Below are positions 64,000 to 64,000 of a stretch of DNA of 64,000 nt, piece by piece (the stretch's first letter is position 1; each line of letters begins with the position of its first letter). This DNA comes from Nannochloris sp. 'desiccata' (taxonomy: Eukaryota > Chlorophyta > Trebouxiophyceae > Chlorellales > Chlorellaceae): contig JAGTXX020000012.1 in the NCBI GenBank assembly GCA_019044685.2, positions 496,001 to 560,000 on the forward strand. The letters are read 5' to 3'. Made by a program: the position numbers and the translations under genes. Below the pieces are notes generated by a model that did not search any database, was not told where the DNA came from, and saw only the letters and a program-made list of their open reading frames with translations.

Positions 64000-64000
64000 T

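Noticed and set aside
1..64000. CRISPR array, operons, tRNA or rRNA genes
   Set aside because: No regularly spaced repeats; genes have introns and separate promoters; no tRNA-like cloverleaf or rRNA sequence was noticed.

Overview
The window looks like nuclear DNA of a green alga (Chlorophyta). Genes carry short GT-AG introns of about 70-200 bp. The gene set is eukaryotic and plant-like: an SBP-type transcription factor, a plastid rubredoxin with a C-terminal membrane anchor, a plastid-type MATE transporter, a GT64/exostosin glycosyltransferase, a plant-type CTD phosphatase with BRCT, and a secreted protein with a SPP/PPSPP hinge like algal cell-wall glycoproteins. No species can be named. 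Exon joins were worked out by hand from splice consensus, reading phase and remembered family sequences, so they are inferences without transcript support.

Layout. 0.2-6.9 kb: a Tudor-like/RidA fusion protein, a coiled-coil protein, a non-autonomous hAT element with an intact 8-bp target duplication, and a P-loop ATPase. 8-20 kb: a secreted Cys-rich/Pro-rich protein, MATE transporter, ARMC8-like armadillo protein, rubredoxin, WD40 protein, class II sirtuin and SBP factor. 20-23 kb is gene-poor, with degenerate coding-like pieces and an inverted-repeat element. 23-39 kb: ANKRD39-like protein, membrane J-protein, secreted PPSPP/PAN protein, LAF3/YtcJ-type amidohydrolase, CTD phosphatase, small membrane protein, small Cys/Lys-rich secreted peptide, Mpv17-like protein, RFC1 and TMX2.

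39.6-50.0 kb is the most unusual part: a recent tandem duplication of about 4.82 kb. Each of two full units holds a GT64 glycosyltransferase gene and a secreted collagen-like (Gly-X-Y) gene. The units end inside exon 1 of an FHA-domain gene, so each earlier unit boundary carries a copied promoter and 5' end of that gene fused to foreign sequence. Beyond the intact FHA gene, at 53.1-54.6 kb, lies a leprecan-type prolyl 3-hydroxylase, a family whose animal members modify collagen.

52.5-64 kb: short coiled-coil protein, prolyl hydroxylase, F-box protein, METTL21-like methyltransferase, a large low-complexity protein, BUB3, an ERD2/KDEL-receptor-like protein, a small membrane ORF, a plastid mTERF-like protein, and the 3' end of an unidentified gene. 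Several products are extracellular or act in the secretory pathway (secreted Cys-rich protein, PPSPP/PAN protein, collagen-like proteins, GT64 enzymes, prolyl hydroxylase, ERD2-like receptor, TMX2). A loose extracellular-matrix theme is possible, but the rest of the genes are ordinary housekeeping genes.
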